A DNA stretch of 64,000 bases from Chlorella sorokiniana. Lineage: Eukaryota > Chlorophyta > Trebouxiophyceae > Chlorellales > Chlorellaceae. The position numbers and the translations under genes are program-made. The DNA is taken from NCBI GenBank assembly GCA_025917655.1, contig CP084619.1, positions 1,426,001 through 1,490,000 on the forward strand. Reading direction: 5' to 3'. This document shows positions 1-11,296 of the stretch, one piece after another (positions within the stretch are counted from its first letter, which is position 1; each line of letters opens with the position of its first letter). The notes beneath the pieces are model-generated. The model saw nothing but the letters and a program-made list of their open reading frames with translations, did not search any database and was not told the DNA's origin.

Positions 1-1548
1 GGCTGGGCAGCATACCAAAATTACGTGTGGATAGATCATGAGGATTCTCCCAGGAAATCTTGCTGGACTCTGCATCGCCTTTGATGCGCTTGGCCGGCCC
101 GCAGTTCTGCTGGGCAGGGTGCAGTCCAGGTCTGTCATCACCCAGATGGTGGTTATCGTGTGCCTCTTGATGCTGAGCTGCCTGCTTCTTGTACCCTGCA
201 ATCCCTGGCTGCTGAACATGCTGCTCCCTGCGTAATGGCAGCCCAGCAGTGGCACCGCTCAGCTTCTGAAGCAACAGCTCCGGAGCTGCTGCCAGCTCTA
301 TACGCCTGCAAGATGGTGCATGGCATGTGATGTTGAGTGCAAGAATGCACACCCATCTTGTTGCAGCCATAGCGAGGGCAGTCCTGTCCTCACCCCATGC
401 CGTTTGCTTGAACTGCCAGCTGGTGCAGGTACGCCCGGGCCTCCTGAAAGAAGCATTCAGGGGGGTGGCTTGACCCTGGGGACCCCCTGCTGCCCACACG
501 GCGGCAGGGCAGCATCAGTGTGCGTGCCTGATGGCACTTGCACCAGCCCCCTTCCACTGGCAGCGCCGCCATTGATTTGGCGCGCACTGCTGTGGATGCT
601 AACGACAGCAGCGGCTGGTGCAGTGTGCGCCTCCTGCACAGCCAGCTCTGCAGGCTGCTCTGCAGCGGGTGGCTGTTGTTGCATTGGGAGACTGCCAATG
701 CGTCGGTTGCCATGTTTTTGCGCCTTCTGGGAGGCCAGATGCTCGCGCTGCTGTTGGTTTGGCTGGCTGGCGTGCTGACCTGTCTGCAGGAGTGCTGACG
801 GTCTGTCATTGGGTGCCCCACAGGCTAGGCGTGTCACACGGGCTGCGCTTCTTCGTGACACAAGCACAGGTTTCAGATTCAAGAGACTGCTGCCTCTTGC
901 AAGAGCCTGCTTGCGATATGAACTTGCCGCTGCAGCGCCCAGCGCATCTGCCAGCTGCACAGGAGCCTCGTGGACAGAGCGGGGTCTGGCACCAGCACGC
1001 TGCCTCCGTGAAGCGCCATCTGCACATCAACGTTCCCCATAATGGAGTCTATGAGCACAAGATGAATCAGAACGTCTAGAAGAGCGTTTGCACGGCAGGT
1101 GCCTGCCTGTTGCCAGCTGTGGAAGCGTTGGAGGCCCAGATGAGGCGCCGCCTGTTCGGCGTTGTTCAGGCCCGCTCCGTGCCCCACGACCGCCGCCCAT
1201 GTGGCCATCTGCCTGTGCTGCCATTTCTTCGCGTCCCCTTTGATGCTCTTGGAAAGGGCGGGCTCGCTGTCGCCCTGCGCGTTCAGGCAAGTCGGTCATT
1301 TTCAGTTCACAGCACAGGCGCGTGCACGCTTTCCCAATAGCAGTCCTCCATATGCTGCGTGCAAGCCAGACAAGGGCAGCTGAAGTCTCAGCGTGGCTGC
1401 CCGCCAGGTCAGCTTGCTGGGGTTGCCACTGCGGTGCAGATCCCATGCAGCAGAGCAAGCGCGATTGCCATCGTCTTTTACAAACGTTGCCATCATACAC
1501 ATACTGAAATGAAAACCAGTGCAGCTGCTACGTGCGCTCAAGTACAGA
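1..1548. other. Unassigned stretch at window start
   Basis: I recognise no protein family here on either strand. Open frames of up to about 167 codons exist on both strands, but they overlap each other, lack family motifs and are what a GC-rich sequence gives by chance. The right end holds the 3' untranslated region and poly(A) signal of the universal stress protein gene on the minus strand. The left part could hold the end of a neighbouring gene that starts outside the window. Confidence 0.5.
1478..1482 (-). promoter_or_regulatory. TGTAA poly(A) signal of the universal stress protein gene
   Basis: TGTAA on the minus strand (TTACA on plus), about 67 nt past the stop codon. TGTAA is the usual green-algal nuclear polyadenylation signal. 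Spacing supports the call. Confidence 0.6.
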
Positions 1549-2586
1549 CTAAGCACTGTGCACAAGGACCGGCCGCTTGCAGTGGTGGACTGCATAGTTC
1601 GTCACGCTGCCCAGGAAGAATTCTTGGAGCCGCGACTTGCTGCACAGGACGCAAGAGAATTTGAACAATCGAAGAGAGTTTGTACAGTCAAGCATACGTA
1701 AGGTCAAGCACGCGCAGTATTTGTTGCATGCAAAGGCCGCCATACAAGCAGCAGCCCGCAACAGCCTGGCGTCGTTGGTTACGTGTGGCGCGCCAGCACA
1801 GTGACTACGGCATCCAGCTCCTCTGCCTTCTTGCACACAACGTTGCCAATACTGTCCGTGTCGATCTCGTACTGCAGCAGGTAGTGAGGGGCAAATGATG
1901 TGGCGTGAGCCGGGCTGTTTATGGCTAGCATGTCAGCAGTCGCACTGACGCACCTTGACAATGTGAACCACCGCCTGCGGGGTGATATCGCCAATGTGGG
2001 TGAGCGCCCGCTTGGCAATAAAGTCCTCTGAGGTCTTGATCAGCTGCTCGTATGCTCTGGGGTCCTGCAAGAAGCGAGCCAGCGAGGCCATTTGGCCGCA
2101 ACTGCGAAGCCGAGTGACGTGCCCATGACCTGGTTGTGACAGGGTCATGATGCTGCCACAGTTGCAAACGCAACAAATGTGCGTCAAAAATCTGCTGCCA
2201 AACCAGCACCCAGCGGGCGTTGGTCAGCAACCTGGTATGGCAGGAAGTCAACTGGGGGCGCCGTAGGTTGCTGCAAGCTGCAGCCGCGGAATAACGTGGA
2301 TCAGGTGGACCTCATCCCCCTCATGATACCTGCACCCACGAAGGCAAGCATCAAGGGTTGCATGCAGTGCCAGGCAGACGACTCCCCACATATGACGCTG
2401 ACGCCGCGCCGCGCCGGCAGACAGCGGCGGCACAGCCTAAGGCATCCAACCGCAAGCTCGTTGCCGGAATCCTGGCAAGCTGCAGGACTAGCGGCGGTCT
2501 CACAGATTCTCCATCGTCCACTTCACGGCAGCCTCTGAGGCTTCGCTATTATCAACGGAGATGAGGATGCGTCGTGGGTTCGCCAT
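1549..2586 (-). CDS. Universal stress protein (UspA family)
   Basis: Small Usp-fold protein of about 150 residues. Usp proteins bind nucleotides and respond to stress; the exact role of this one is unknown. I read five exons: 2586-about 2507, about 2330-2230, 2064-1954, 1871-1783 and 1639-1549. The N-terminus reads MANPRRILISVDNSEASEAA, the typical first Usp strand with its Asp. The middle carries HLIHVIPRLQLAATYGAP. The C-terminus carries SRLQEFFLGSVTNYAVHHCK then RPVLVHSA, the classic nucleotide-binding end G-(9)-(S/T)N followed by PVLV. Exon 2 loses frame at a run of five G on the plus strand (2254-2258): shortening it by one gives GAPVDFLPYQ leading into DPRAYEQL of exon 3. Convergence on the family sequence argues for a sequence error. 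The gene is divergent from the rhodanese gene 314 bp away. Confidence 0.85.
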
Positions 2587-2900
2587 GCTGCCTGTGATGC
2601 CGTGAGCGATCTGGGTGTGGGGTTGTTCGGAAACGCCCCCTCGGTTGAAAGGGGTCCCCGACAGGTTGTGTGTGTGAGGAAGCTGCCTTGGGACAGAGTC
2701 AGACGATCTGAAGAGTCGGCAATTACTCTAAATTGTTCTCAAAGGCTGCAACACGCTGGGTTTGGGGCTCATGTCCAGCTGGTGCCCCAGCGTGCACGTC
2801 ATGATGGGCCGGTGCATGAATTGGGCGTTGCGGTGGCGGAACAGGACACCCACATTGCCATCTGATTATAATAACAGCCGAGAGGCTCCTGCAAGCCGCC
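2587..2900. promoter_or_regulatory. Divergent intergenic region, stress protein / rhodanese
   Basis: This 314 bp gap separates the start codons of two genes pointing away from each other, so it must hold both promoters and both 5' leaders. I see no clear TATA box. A short AT-rich patch lies near 2865-2880, just ahead of the rhodanese start. Confidence 0.45.
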
Positions 2901-4221
2901 ATGGCCAGCCTTGCAGTGGCACCTTTTCAGCCCGGGCCCTCCGCGGCCTTCAAGACCCGCAGAAGGCTCTCTAGCAGGTGCTGACCCTCTTGCTTCCGTT
3001 GTCTTCATGTGTCGCTGGCGCTCGCCCTGCCGCCCCTCTCCGCTTAGCGGCGGCGGCGTTCCGGCAGTGATAGGCCCCACCCAGCATCTCATGTCGGTCC
3101 TGTGCAGGTGCAGACGCGCAGTATGTACGCCTGTTCACGCCGCTGTCAGGACAGAGGGCACAGCCACCAGCGGTTTGGAGATCAATGGCATGCGGCCCAC
3201 TTCCCCAAAGGTGAGCCGGCCACTTGCTGGAAGAAGCGGGGTGGGTCTGAGTCCCGGCCTTGCTGATGCTTACGCCCTTGTCCACAGGCCTGGGAGCTGA
3301 TCAGCAAGACTTTGAAGAAGACTGGTGTCTCCTTTGCGAGCCTTGACCAGGCTGAGGCGGCCGCCCGCAAGGGCACCCCGATCGTGGATATCCGCCCCTC
3401 CAACGAGTTTGCCCGTGGCCGCCTGCCGGGAGCCGTGAACTGCCAGTTCTACCAGCCGATCGAGGGTGCGCCGGCGCCTGAGCAGCGCGTGGCTGCGGCT
3501 CAGGGCGTTGCTGCAGCAGCAGGCGGTGTTGGGCGTGCACTGCCCTGGGGTCTCCCTAGCTGACTGTTGCCTCCGCCGCCCAACACCCCGCAGGCTGGAG
3601 CCCCGCCAAGGTTGCCCGCCGTATCGGCTTCACCTTCTTTGGTGTGCCCGGCACCGAGGCCAACCCCGACTTCTTGGCTGAGGTGGCGGCGGCAGTGCCT
3701 CGCAAGGGCAGCGGCATGATTTTGGTTTGCAACATTGGCGGCACACTGGAGCCCACGGGTGGGCTGGGCAGGGTTTGTACATGGACCTGGCATGCCACCC
3801 CAGCGCGCAACGCGAGAACCGAGCTTGCTGCAAACTCACATAGGGAAAGGCAGTCTGGTTCAAGCTTGCTCAGAGCCCGAGCCCTATCGTCATGCAGGTC
3901 CCAGCGAGTTTGGGCGGCAGAGCCGCTCCCTCACGGCGGCGTACGAGCTGATCCAGGCCGGATTCAGCAACATCAAGGTGAGTGCTGGGGGGACGGCCAG
4001 CTGGCGGTGGCGGCTGCAGCATGCAAACACATGGCAGGTTCAGCAACGCCAGCAGCGGGCACGCGCAGCTGTGGCTCGGTGTCGACGGCACACAATGCAC
4101 TCCCAGGCTTGTTGTGCTGCCTCAGAATGTCGTCAAACGTTAAAAAGTGATTTGTGCAGGTGCTGGAAGGGGTTACAATGCGTGGGCCAAGGATGAGCGC
4201 GAGGTTGAGGTGGACAAGTGA
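2901..4221 (+). CDS. Rhodanese-like domain protein, plastid-targeted
   Basis: Single-domain rhodanese similar to the plant plastid STR group. Six exons: 2901-2977, 3108-3210, 3288-3465, 3594-3758, 3898-3977 and 4160-4221. The first about 50 residues are rich in Ala, Ser, Thr and Arg with no acids at the very start, as in a chloroplast transit peptide. The domain then shows TPIVDIRPSNEFARGRLPGA, FFGVPGTEANPDF, an active-site-like loop LVCNIGGTLEPTG and QSRSLTAAYELIQAGFSNIK. The Cys is present, but the loop is CxxGG, unlike the CRxGxR loop of classical sulfurtransferases, so sulfur-transfer activity is uncertain. In the last exon a run of four G (4169-4172) shifts frame; one more G gives LEGGYNAWAKDEREVEVDK and the stop at 4219-4221, the conserved rhodanese end. 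The start was chosen because it opens the transit peptide and gives consistent splice phases. Confidence 0.85.
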
Positions 4222-4361
4222 AGAGCCCCCCTCCCCCACCGTACGACCAATGAACACCCCCTGCTTCAACCCTGCAGCGCCTTTTACGCCGCATTGCCTC
4301 TTGCTGAACGAACCTCGCACTGCTAATTGATATGTGATGCTGTTTGATTAGTTGTTTTTGC

Positions 4362-4366
4362 TGTAA
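4362..4366 (+). promoter_or_regulatory. TGTAA poly(A) signal of the rhodanese gene
   Basis: TGTAA about 140 nt past the rhodanese stop, in a T-rich context. Matches the green-algal nuclear signal. Confidence 0.65.
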
Positions 4367-4397
4367 CTTTTGCCAGCTAGTTACCCACTAGCACACG

Positions 4398-4453
4398 CTC
4401 GCGGCCAGCTGTGTGGCTGCTTGCGGCTAGCTGTGTGGCTGCTCGCGGCCAGC
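4398..4453 (+). repeat. 22-bp tandem repeat, about 2.5 copies
   Basis: The unit is 22 bp (4398-4419, 4420-4441, then a 12-base partial copy to 4453). Copies 1 and 2 differ at two positions. Each unit contains the inverted word AGCTGTGTGGCT or its variant. It lies between the rhodanese poly(A) signal and the lipase start. No function is evident. Confidence 0.85.
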
Positions 4454-4593
4454 CAGCTGGCGCGGCATCTGGACTAAGTACAGCTTGTCCTCGAGCGGGC
4501 TACAAAGCCGGACGGCACCCCTCAATTTCATAATTCAAAGCCCTCAAAACCTCGTTTTACACACGCTTCCGCGCCCTGACGGCACATCGCACC

Positions 4594-6914
4594 ATGGCTT
4601 CCCGCTCGGGCGCCCTCGTTCTCGCCCTGGCGCTGCTGGCCTTCGCCACAGGTATGCCATGGCTTTGTCGTATGTGCATCCGCCGGGTATCGTCCAGCTC
4701 CATGTGCTGGGTTCGCCGTGGGGCAGCTCCCGACCGCCTGCCCGCTCTTGCGTGCAGGGCCCGCCGGGGCACAGGCCCCCGTCCAACCTACCGAGGCGCT
4801 GAGCTCCTGCTCCTCCGAGTCCAAGTCATCCCTTACCCCTCTGCCCGAGGGCCTGTTCTCGGGCCTGCCCTCGGACCAGATGTGCTCCGGCGAGGCCTGG
4901 CTGCTGAACCCGCCCGGCTTTGGGGTCACCACCTGCGACCTGCTGGGCGTGGTGGAGACGGTGCTGGGCAACTCCCCGTCAGAGCCTGCAACGACAGCGG
5001 CCAGGTGTGGCTGACGGGGAACTGGGACTGCGCTTGGGGCGGCCTGCTGCACGGCACTGCGGGGACACCGCTGGCGCCCCAGCTTCCTCGAGAGCTTCCT
5101 TCTCTCTCTTTCAATCCCCCCGCCCCCCTCTCGTGCCCGTTCGCCCCGCAGTACATACTGGAGGGCGGCCCCGAGGTCCTGCCCAACCGGGTTCCGCTGC
5201 CAGCCTCCTTCGACGACCCAGAGGGCGTATTTGCCGAGGAGGGCGCCACGTACCATTGGTGCGGCGTTTGCCGCCGCCGCCTGCTTCATCTGGCCAGTGT
5301 TGCCTGGGTGCCGACGCTGGATCACCACCTCCACAGCCGTGCCGTCAACGCCCGCTCAGCGCAGCTTGCCCAACGCCCCTCCGCCCCGCCCAACGCCTGC
5401 CCTGCGCTTGCTCCTCCACATGGCACGCGTAGGCTCTTCACCCTGCTGCGCAACATTGAGGACTTCTTCCCCTGCACTCTGGCCGACAACGGGCTCACCC
5501 TGCTGCCGCCAGCCGGCTGGGAGCTGCAGTCGTACCTCTACCTGCAAGAGGACCTCGGCTCTGGGGAGGTCAACTTTGGGTCCATTATTTACAACCCGGG
5601 CACCCGGCAAGTGGTGGTGGCTATCCGCGGTACGCAGACCCCGCCAGAGTGGCTGCTGGACTGGCAGTACAACCAGGTGTGTGGGTGTGGGTGTGGGTGT
5701 GGGAAGCATCAATAACCAGCAGCCCCTTTTGAGAACCCATCTATCTCAGGCTTATATGCTGACGCCCCTTCCCCCACCCCCTGCAGACCACCACTGAAAC
5801 GGACTTGATCCCCTTCCCCGTCCACGCCGGCTTTGCCCGCGCCTTTGACCAGGTCTGGCCGGATGTGGAGGCCGCCCTGCAGGACCTTGTTGTCGGCAGG
5901 AACTACTCCGAGGTGGGTGCCCTCAAGCGAGGGATCCCTCGGGCAGCCTTGTCAGGCCACGGAGCCCACGCATGCAGCAACCGCCAGCCTCCTCTGCCCT
6001 GGCGGCCAGCACCTAACCACCCTCCCACAGCACCCTCCCTGCCCGCCAGGTGTTTGTTGTGGGGCACTCTCTTGGCGCAGCTACGAGCACCTTGGTATCC
6101 TACGCTGCCCAGGCCTACCTCAACATGACCCTTGAGGACAGCGGCGAGCAGGTCCCAATGCTGAGCGCCGTTCTGGTGGCCCCTCCCAACGTGGGGGCCG
6201 AAGACTTCGTGGAGGTCTTCAACGCGGGCGTCAACGCGCGGCGCATCGCCTTCCAGTACGACATCGTCCCGCAGGCCTTCTGCACCCCCTCCATGCCCAC
6301 CTGCGCCGGCCCCCTGCGTGGCCTGTTCAAGGTGGGCACCACCCCGGAACACACACCATCCGCCTCGCCAGTCGCCTCCTCAAGACGCCCCAAGCCCAAT
6401 GCCCCTGCCTTGTCTCTCATGCGCCGTCCATGGTTTCCCATCAGCCTCTGCCCACCATCTACAAACTCATCTTGTGCAGAACTTCACGGTGGTGCCCACC
6501 GATAACGGCGGCACCGTCAGCGAGTGGAACTACTCCCAGATTGGGGGCAGCCTCACCGTTCCCGGCAACCAGATGCCGCAGGTGGGGCAGAGGCTTCATC
6601 CCTTTCCGCTGCCTGAAAGTTCTGACAGTTCGTCTGGCATGGCGGCCTCATGACTCAAACTCTACAAAGCCCCCCTTCCCCCGCGCTTGCAGAATGCGGA
6701 CGCTTGGCCGGCCCTGGCCGAACTGCAGCTCTGCTACGCCACCGACTTCCTGGCTGCCACACACATCTGCTCCTACAAGTGCTTCCTCTCACAGTATGCA
6801 GGATACGCCGCCGCCCTGCAACAGAGCAACTGCTGGTTGTCCAGCCAGCCCGTAGGCAACGGCTCCCTCTGTGTAGGCGCCAACTGGCCCATTGCCTACC
6901 CGGGGATGCCCTGA
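4594..6914 (+). CDS. Secreted class-3 (fungal-type) triacylglycerol lipase
   Basis: Alpha/beta-hydrolase of the Lipase_3 family, expected to cleave acyl esters in the secretory pathway or outside the cell. The start at 4594 opens a signal peptide (Arg, then a run of Ala, Leu and Val, ending near AGA-Q). Exons in order carry an N-terminal Cys-rich part, YILEGGPEVLPNRVPLPASF, LFTLLRNIEDFFPCTLADNG, SIIYNPGTRQVVVAIRGTQT (the pre-nucleophile strand), TTTETDLIPFPVHAGFARAF, and the nucleophile elbow VFVVGHSLGAATSTLVSYAA near 6050-6100. The acid is probably the Asp in FQYDIVPQ; the catalytic His is less certain. The last exon ends NWPIAYPGMP. Many Cys residues suit an extracellular enzyme. Frame is lost once, at four C at 4974-4977; one extra C joins the frames into ACNDSGQ followed by YILEGG across the next intron. 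Confidence 0.85.
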
Positions 6915-7668
6915 CCCAGCTCCGCGCTGCATCCTGAACCACATTTGCGTACCACCCTCTTTTGAGTGTCAACAACCCCTTTCCGCACTTCCTGATTATC
7001 AACTTTCTGATGCCTGATGCGAATCATCTCACTGCTCTGTTCGACTGCCCCAACAACTGCTTTTACCCGCAGTATCTTGTCTGATTGTGACTGTAAATGA
7101 CCTTTGAAGAATAGTGTAGCTTGGGCAGTATGCTCGTCAACTGTTAGATGGTGCACATGCTCCTTTGCAATCAATGAATCTGCCACCATCTGTGCAGGCG
7201 GTGTATAAGCGCTGTCAACAGCGCTGACGTCACCTTCACGCCAAATAGCACGTGGAGTAAGGTGACCATTGGTGGCACGCTGCCACCTGACGCCAGGCGG
7301 GGGGTGGGGGCATGCCAGGCCTGGCCCGGCGCCGCCAGGCGGGCGGGGGCATGCTAGGGCCCTGGCAAGCGACATCTCGTGCTTTTCTGCAACGTCGCGG
7401 CATCGCGCACTCTCGTGCCGACCTTGAAACCAGCGCCTACAAGCGAGAGACTTTGGAAGCGATCGGGAAGCACCACCTGTTACGCTGCAAACGCTACGAG
7501 CGTAGCACTACAGTTGCCAGGAGCTTATAAACAACGCTGCCGGGTGTCATGGACAGCACAGCCGAAACCCTGGGTTGAGGGCAGGGCACGTCTATTTGAG
7601 CGGCGGCACGCTTCGCCGCCCGGCGGCCGCTTGTGCCCAGCTGAGGCAGGCCAGCAGGCGGCGTGAAA
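6915..7668. other. Intergenic: lipase 3' end and polymerase eta upstream region
   Basis: No gene recognised. The left part holds the lipase 3' UTR with its poly(A) signal. The right part, directly ahead of the polymerase eta start, is GC-rich and contains inverted GCCAGGC/GCCTGGC words around 7265-7345. Confidence 0.55.
7092..7096 (+). promoter_or_regulatory. TGTAA poly(A) signal of the lipase gene
   Basis: TGTAA about 178 nt past the lipase stop, inside AT-richer sequence. Confidence 0.6.
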
Positions 7669-10600
7669 ATGGAGCCGGATTTCGCCAGAGTCATCCTGCA
7701 CATTGATTTCGACGCGTATTACACTCAGGTGCTCAAGGCAGGCCGCGAGGCACTGTGCTTTTGCATCTGGCCCGCCTGCTTCTGCCGGGCAGAGTCACCT
7801 TCCTGCCCCGCTGCAGGTGGAGATGAAGCGGCTGGGCATACCCCGGGAGACACCCTGCGCTGTGCAGCAATGGGAAGGTGGGCGGCGTCGGCAGCGTGTG
7901 CCGCTGCGCAACCATGGTTGCCCAGCGGGCCGTGCCGGGTGGGTGGGTGTGGCTGCTTGGCCTGCTTGCAAGCGGCAGGTTGCTGCCCTGCAGGGCTCAT
8001 CGCCGTCAACTATCCGGCGCGGGCTCGGGGCATCACAAGACACATGCGGGTGCGGCAGCCACTGAAGCAAGCACCAGGCCGGGTCAGCAGCTCAGCTGTT
8101 CATCGCGGCCGCCTCCAATGCCCCTTCCCTTCTTTGCGCTGCCCACTGTCAGCTTTGCTGGCTCCACGTCAGCTCCCCTGGCCACCCACGCAACTGGGTG
8201 CAGGTGAAGGAGGCCATGAAAGCCTGCCCGGAGCTGGTTTGCGTGCACGTGGAGACGATAGGCAACGCGGCAGAGGGGCGGGGCGGCAGCGACGCGGGCG
8301 GCGGCAGCGACGGCGGGGCGGGCTGCGGCGAGGAGGCGCACGATCGCCTGACGCAGAAAGCATGCTTGGAGCGATACAGGTGGGACAGGCGCAGCCCGTG
8401 CGGTGTGTTTCAGGCTGAACGAGGTGTCATTCCAGAAGTGGGGGCTGGCTCTGGCGCTGCGCCTGCTGCTGGCAGTGCGTGCTGACCGGGCGCTGCCGCG
8501 CTCAGCGCCCTCGTGCCGATCCACCCCAGGCGCTCCACCGCCGATGTGCTGGCCCTGCTGCACCGCCTGGCCCCGGATGCCGTCATCGAAAAGGCGTCCA
8601 TAGACGAGGCGAGCGGGGGGCGCGGCTGCAGGGGAATGGGCGCCGGGCATGCTACAGCAGCCAGACGGCGGTCGCAGCTGCCCGCTTGTCTGGCTGTCTG
8701 CCGGTTGCGCGGCGCAGGCTGCCCAGCAGCTGTGCTGCTGCTGCGGTGGTGTTGAAAGGGCAGCGAGCATCCAGCCGTATCTCTAAAGCCTTGCAGCGCC
8801 AGTCGTGCTGTGCCAGCTGTGTTGGCCCTGCCTGGGTCCACTTGAGCGCCGCTCATGGCTGCAGGTGTACATGGATGTTACCGCCATGGTGGACTCGGAG
8901 CTGGCGGGAAGGGGCACACGTGGTACAGACGGCGCCCCTGACGGGTGCGGCGGCGACCGCGCGCGGCGGCGAGGCAGCCCCCGCCTCCGTTGACGCCTTT
9001 GCCTGGGGCTCCATCGTTATCGGCGGCCCCTTGGACGTGTTCAGCGAGTTCGAGCGGCGGCTGGCGGCGGGGGCGGGCATCGCGTGCCGCCTGCGCGGTG
9101 CCCTGCTCTCCGAGCTCGGTGCGTCGCCCAGCCTCCCTGCTGCTGCTGCGCTGCCCCGCGGCTGCCCCGGGTCTTGCTTGATCGTGTTGGATAGGGTTGA
9201 GGGTGGGCGGGGCGGGTGCCAAGGCCTGGGCTGTCTGCATGCAGGCTGCCGGCTGTTGTACGCGTTTAGGTGCATGAGCAGCCCCCACCCCCAATGCAGG
9301 CTATACCGCATCCGCGGGCATTGCCGCCAACAAGCTGCTGGCCAAGATCGGTTCAGCCATGCACAAGCCCGCGCAGCAGACATTGATCCCGCCCAGAGCC
9401 GTGCAGCATGTCATGCAGGTGGGTTGCCGGGTTGCTGCAGCGCCACACCTTGCCTTCCACTTTGAGGGCTGAAGGGGGCGACAGGGCTCTGCGCAGCCCG
9501 CCACCAGAGCACTCTGCGGGAGGTGCAAGGCAGCGCGGGAATGGAGGGCTTGCACAGTTTCCTCGCCTCCCTGCCAGCGCCTTGCTTTTGCTTTCTCAGC
9601 CTGTCGCAGCCCCTTCTCATCGCCCGCCACCCCTCCCAGCCCTCGCCCTCCTCCCTGCCGTCCCAGGACCTGCCCCTCAAGAAGCTGCGCAACTTTGGGG
9701 GAAGCTGGGGGAGCAGCTGGAAGCGCTGGGCTGCGCCACGGCGGGCGAGGTGCAGGCGCTGCCCACGGCCACCCTGGCGGCGCGCTTTGGCCACGAGCGG
9801 GCGGCCGCCATCGAGCAGGCGGTGAGGTGGTGCAGCCCCCACCACATGGGACTGTGAACAGGTGTTTTCTGACCACGCGGCGTTGGTCACAGCCGCCTGC
9901 CATCGGCTGCTGCCGGAGCACAGCGCGCGCAGCGCTTGAGGCGTGACATGCGTCCCTCTGCCGGTGCCCTCGGCGCAGGTGCGTGGTGTGAGCGCCGAGG
10001 CGGTGCAGGAGCGGAGCGGCCCAAGTCCTTCATGGCCGCCAAGTCCTTCAACCCCACCAGCGACTGGGGCGCGCTGCATGGCTGGATGCGTGTGCTGGCG
10101 CAGGTGGGCCGCCCCGCTGGGGAGCCGCCGCCGCGTGTGCACCCCGACCGGCAGCCGCTGGGCTGGGCTGGCTGGCGAGGAGTGGCTGGACTGGCTGGTT
10201 GCGCTGGCCGATGTCGGCACCATGGGCACGCCACCCCCCGCTGCAGGAGCTGTCTGCGCGCATGGCCACAGACGAGGTGGAGCACCGCCGCCGCCCGAAG
10301 AACCTGGTCCTGCACTACAGGTGGGCTGATGGGAGATGTGGGTGCCTGATGGGAACCCCAGCGCTGCAGTGAGGGAGGAACTGCAGCGCTGCAGGTGCAG
10401 AAGCACCTGCCCCTGCTTAAACACGGTGGCCAGCTGCGCCGGCGCGCTGCCTCCGCAGGGCGGCAGCGCCAAGGGGGCCCCAGAGCGCAGCAAGTCGTGC
10501 GCCATGCCACGCCCAGGCGGCGCGTGCCCGGATGCAGAGGCCGTGGCGGCCGCCGCCATGCACCTCTTCCGCACCAAGTGAGGGGCTGGTGGGCAGGGCG

Positions 10601-11280
10601 GCGTGTTGAGAGCAGCGGCAGAGCGGCATGGGCTCTATCCTGGACCCATGCTGTGGTCAGCTGTGTGTCGCTTCACGGGGTCCCTCAGCCCAGCACCCAT
10701 GCATGCCTGTGTGTGCCGCAGGTGCGCCGCAGAGGCCATGCCCTGCAGCCGCCTGGCCATCGCCGCCGCCGACTTTGCCGACCTGCCCGCTGCCAGCGGG
10801 GGCATCGCGCGCTTCTTTTCGGCCCGGGCAACGGGCGGCGACGAGGGCGCCCAGCAGCCGCCGCCCAGCGCCCAAGGCCCTCAGCAGCAGCAGCAGCAGC
10901 AGCAGCAGGCCGTGAGGCCGTTGAAAGCGGGGGCAGGGCCAAGCATCACAAGCATGTTTGAGCGGGCCCAGAAGCGGCAGAAGGCTGCACCGCAAGACAC
11001 GCAGCGCGAGCAGCCGCAGGTGGATGGGGAGCAGCAGCCTGCCAGCAAGGCGGCAGGCAAGAAGGGCTCGTCAGCTCCCAGCATAGCAAGCATGTTTGAG
11101 CGGGCGCAGCAGCGGCGGCAGGAGCAGGTGCAGGGCCGAGCTGGACTAGATGAGGGCCCCACTGCCGCCGAAGCCGACAGCAGCGCAGGGGCTGGCGGCA
11201 CATCTGGGAACGCACGTCAGTCCAGGCGTCAGCAGCAGCAGCAGCAGCGTGGCATCAGTGCCTTCTTTAGCAAGCAGTAG
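7669..11280 (+). CDS. POLH: DNA polymerase eta (Y-family translesion polymerase)
   Basis: Copies past UV lesions in nuclear DNA. Exon 1 (7669-7728) reads MEPDFARVILHIDFDAYYTQ, the palm motif with metal-binding Asp, followed by VEMKRLGIPRETPCAVQQW and GLIAVNYPARARGITRHMR, which matches eta rather than kappa, iota or REV1. Later exons give RSTADVLALLHRLAPDAVIE, then KASIDE joined to VYMDVTAMV (catalytic acids), SAGIAANKLLAKIGSAMHKP (thumb), the helix-hairpin region LPLKKLRNFGG and little-finger strands such as ELSARMATDEVEHRRRPKNL. The tail holds GGIARFFSA, a poly-Gln run, two copies of an SMFERAQ motif and a terminal QRGISAFF, a good PIP box. I see no zinc-finger UBZ. The palm intron at 8609-8864 starts with GC. 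Frame is lost in conserved sequence at 9697-9701 and 10020-10022, and once between about 8900 and 8960. Confidence 0.9.
8609..8864 (+). other. GC-AG intron inside the polymerase eta palm
   Basis: The exon ends in the catalytic KASIDE and the next begins VYMDVT. The only junction that joins them in frame leaves a donor GCGAGC and an acceptor CTGCAG, so this intron uses a GC donor. Confidence 0.7.
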
Positions 11281-11291
11281 AAGCGGTTGCT

Positions 11292-11296
11292 TTACA
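11292..11296 (-). promoter_or_regulatory. Possible poly(A) signal of the OSCA-like gene
   Basis: TGTAA on the minus strand, about 275 nt past the OSCA-like stop and only 12 bp from the polymerase eta stop on the other strand. If used, the two transcripts overlap at their 3' ends. Confidence 0.4.

Larger units (their letters stand above)
4222..4593. other. 3' UTR of rhodanese and 5' region of lipase
   Basis: Intergenic. It holds the rhodanese poly(A) signal, a small tandem repeat and an AT-richer leader ahead of the lipase start. No gene is visible. Confidence 0.6.

Noticed and set aside
538-798. Hydrophobic 86-codon frame near the window start
   Set aside because: Overlaps other frames on both strands and matches nothing known.
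2254-2258. Calling the universal stress protein and other frame-broken genes pseudogenes
   Set aside because: The breaks are single-base changes at short runs in otherwise perfectly conserved sequence with good splice sites, and they recur across unrelated genes. Sequence error is simpler.
4398-4453. Possible CRISPR-like array
   Set aside because: It is a head-to-tail tandem repeat without spacers, in a eukaryotic genome.
10881-10910. Poly-Gln (CAG) run in polymerase eta taken as a repeat expansion
   Set aside because: Short Gln runs are common in disordered tails of algal proteins; nothing shows instability.
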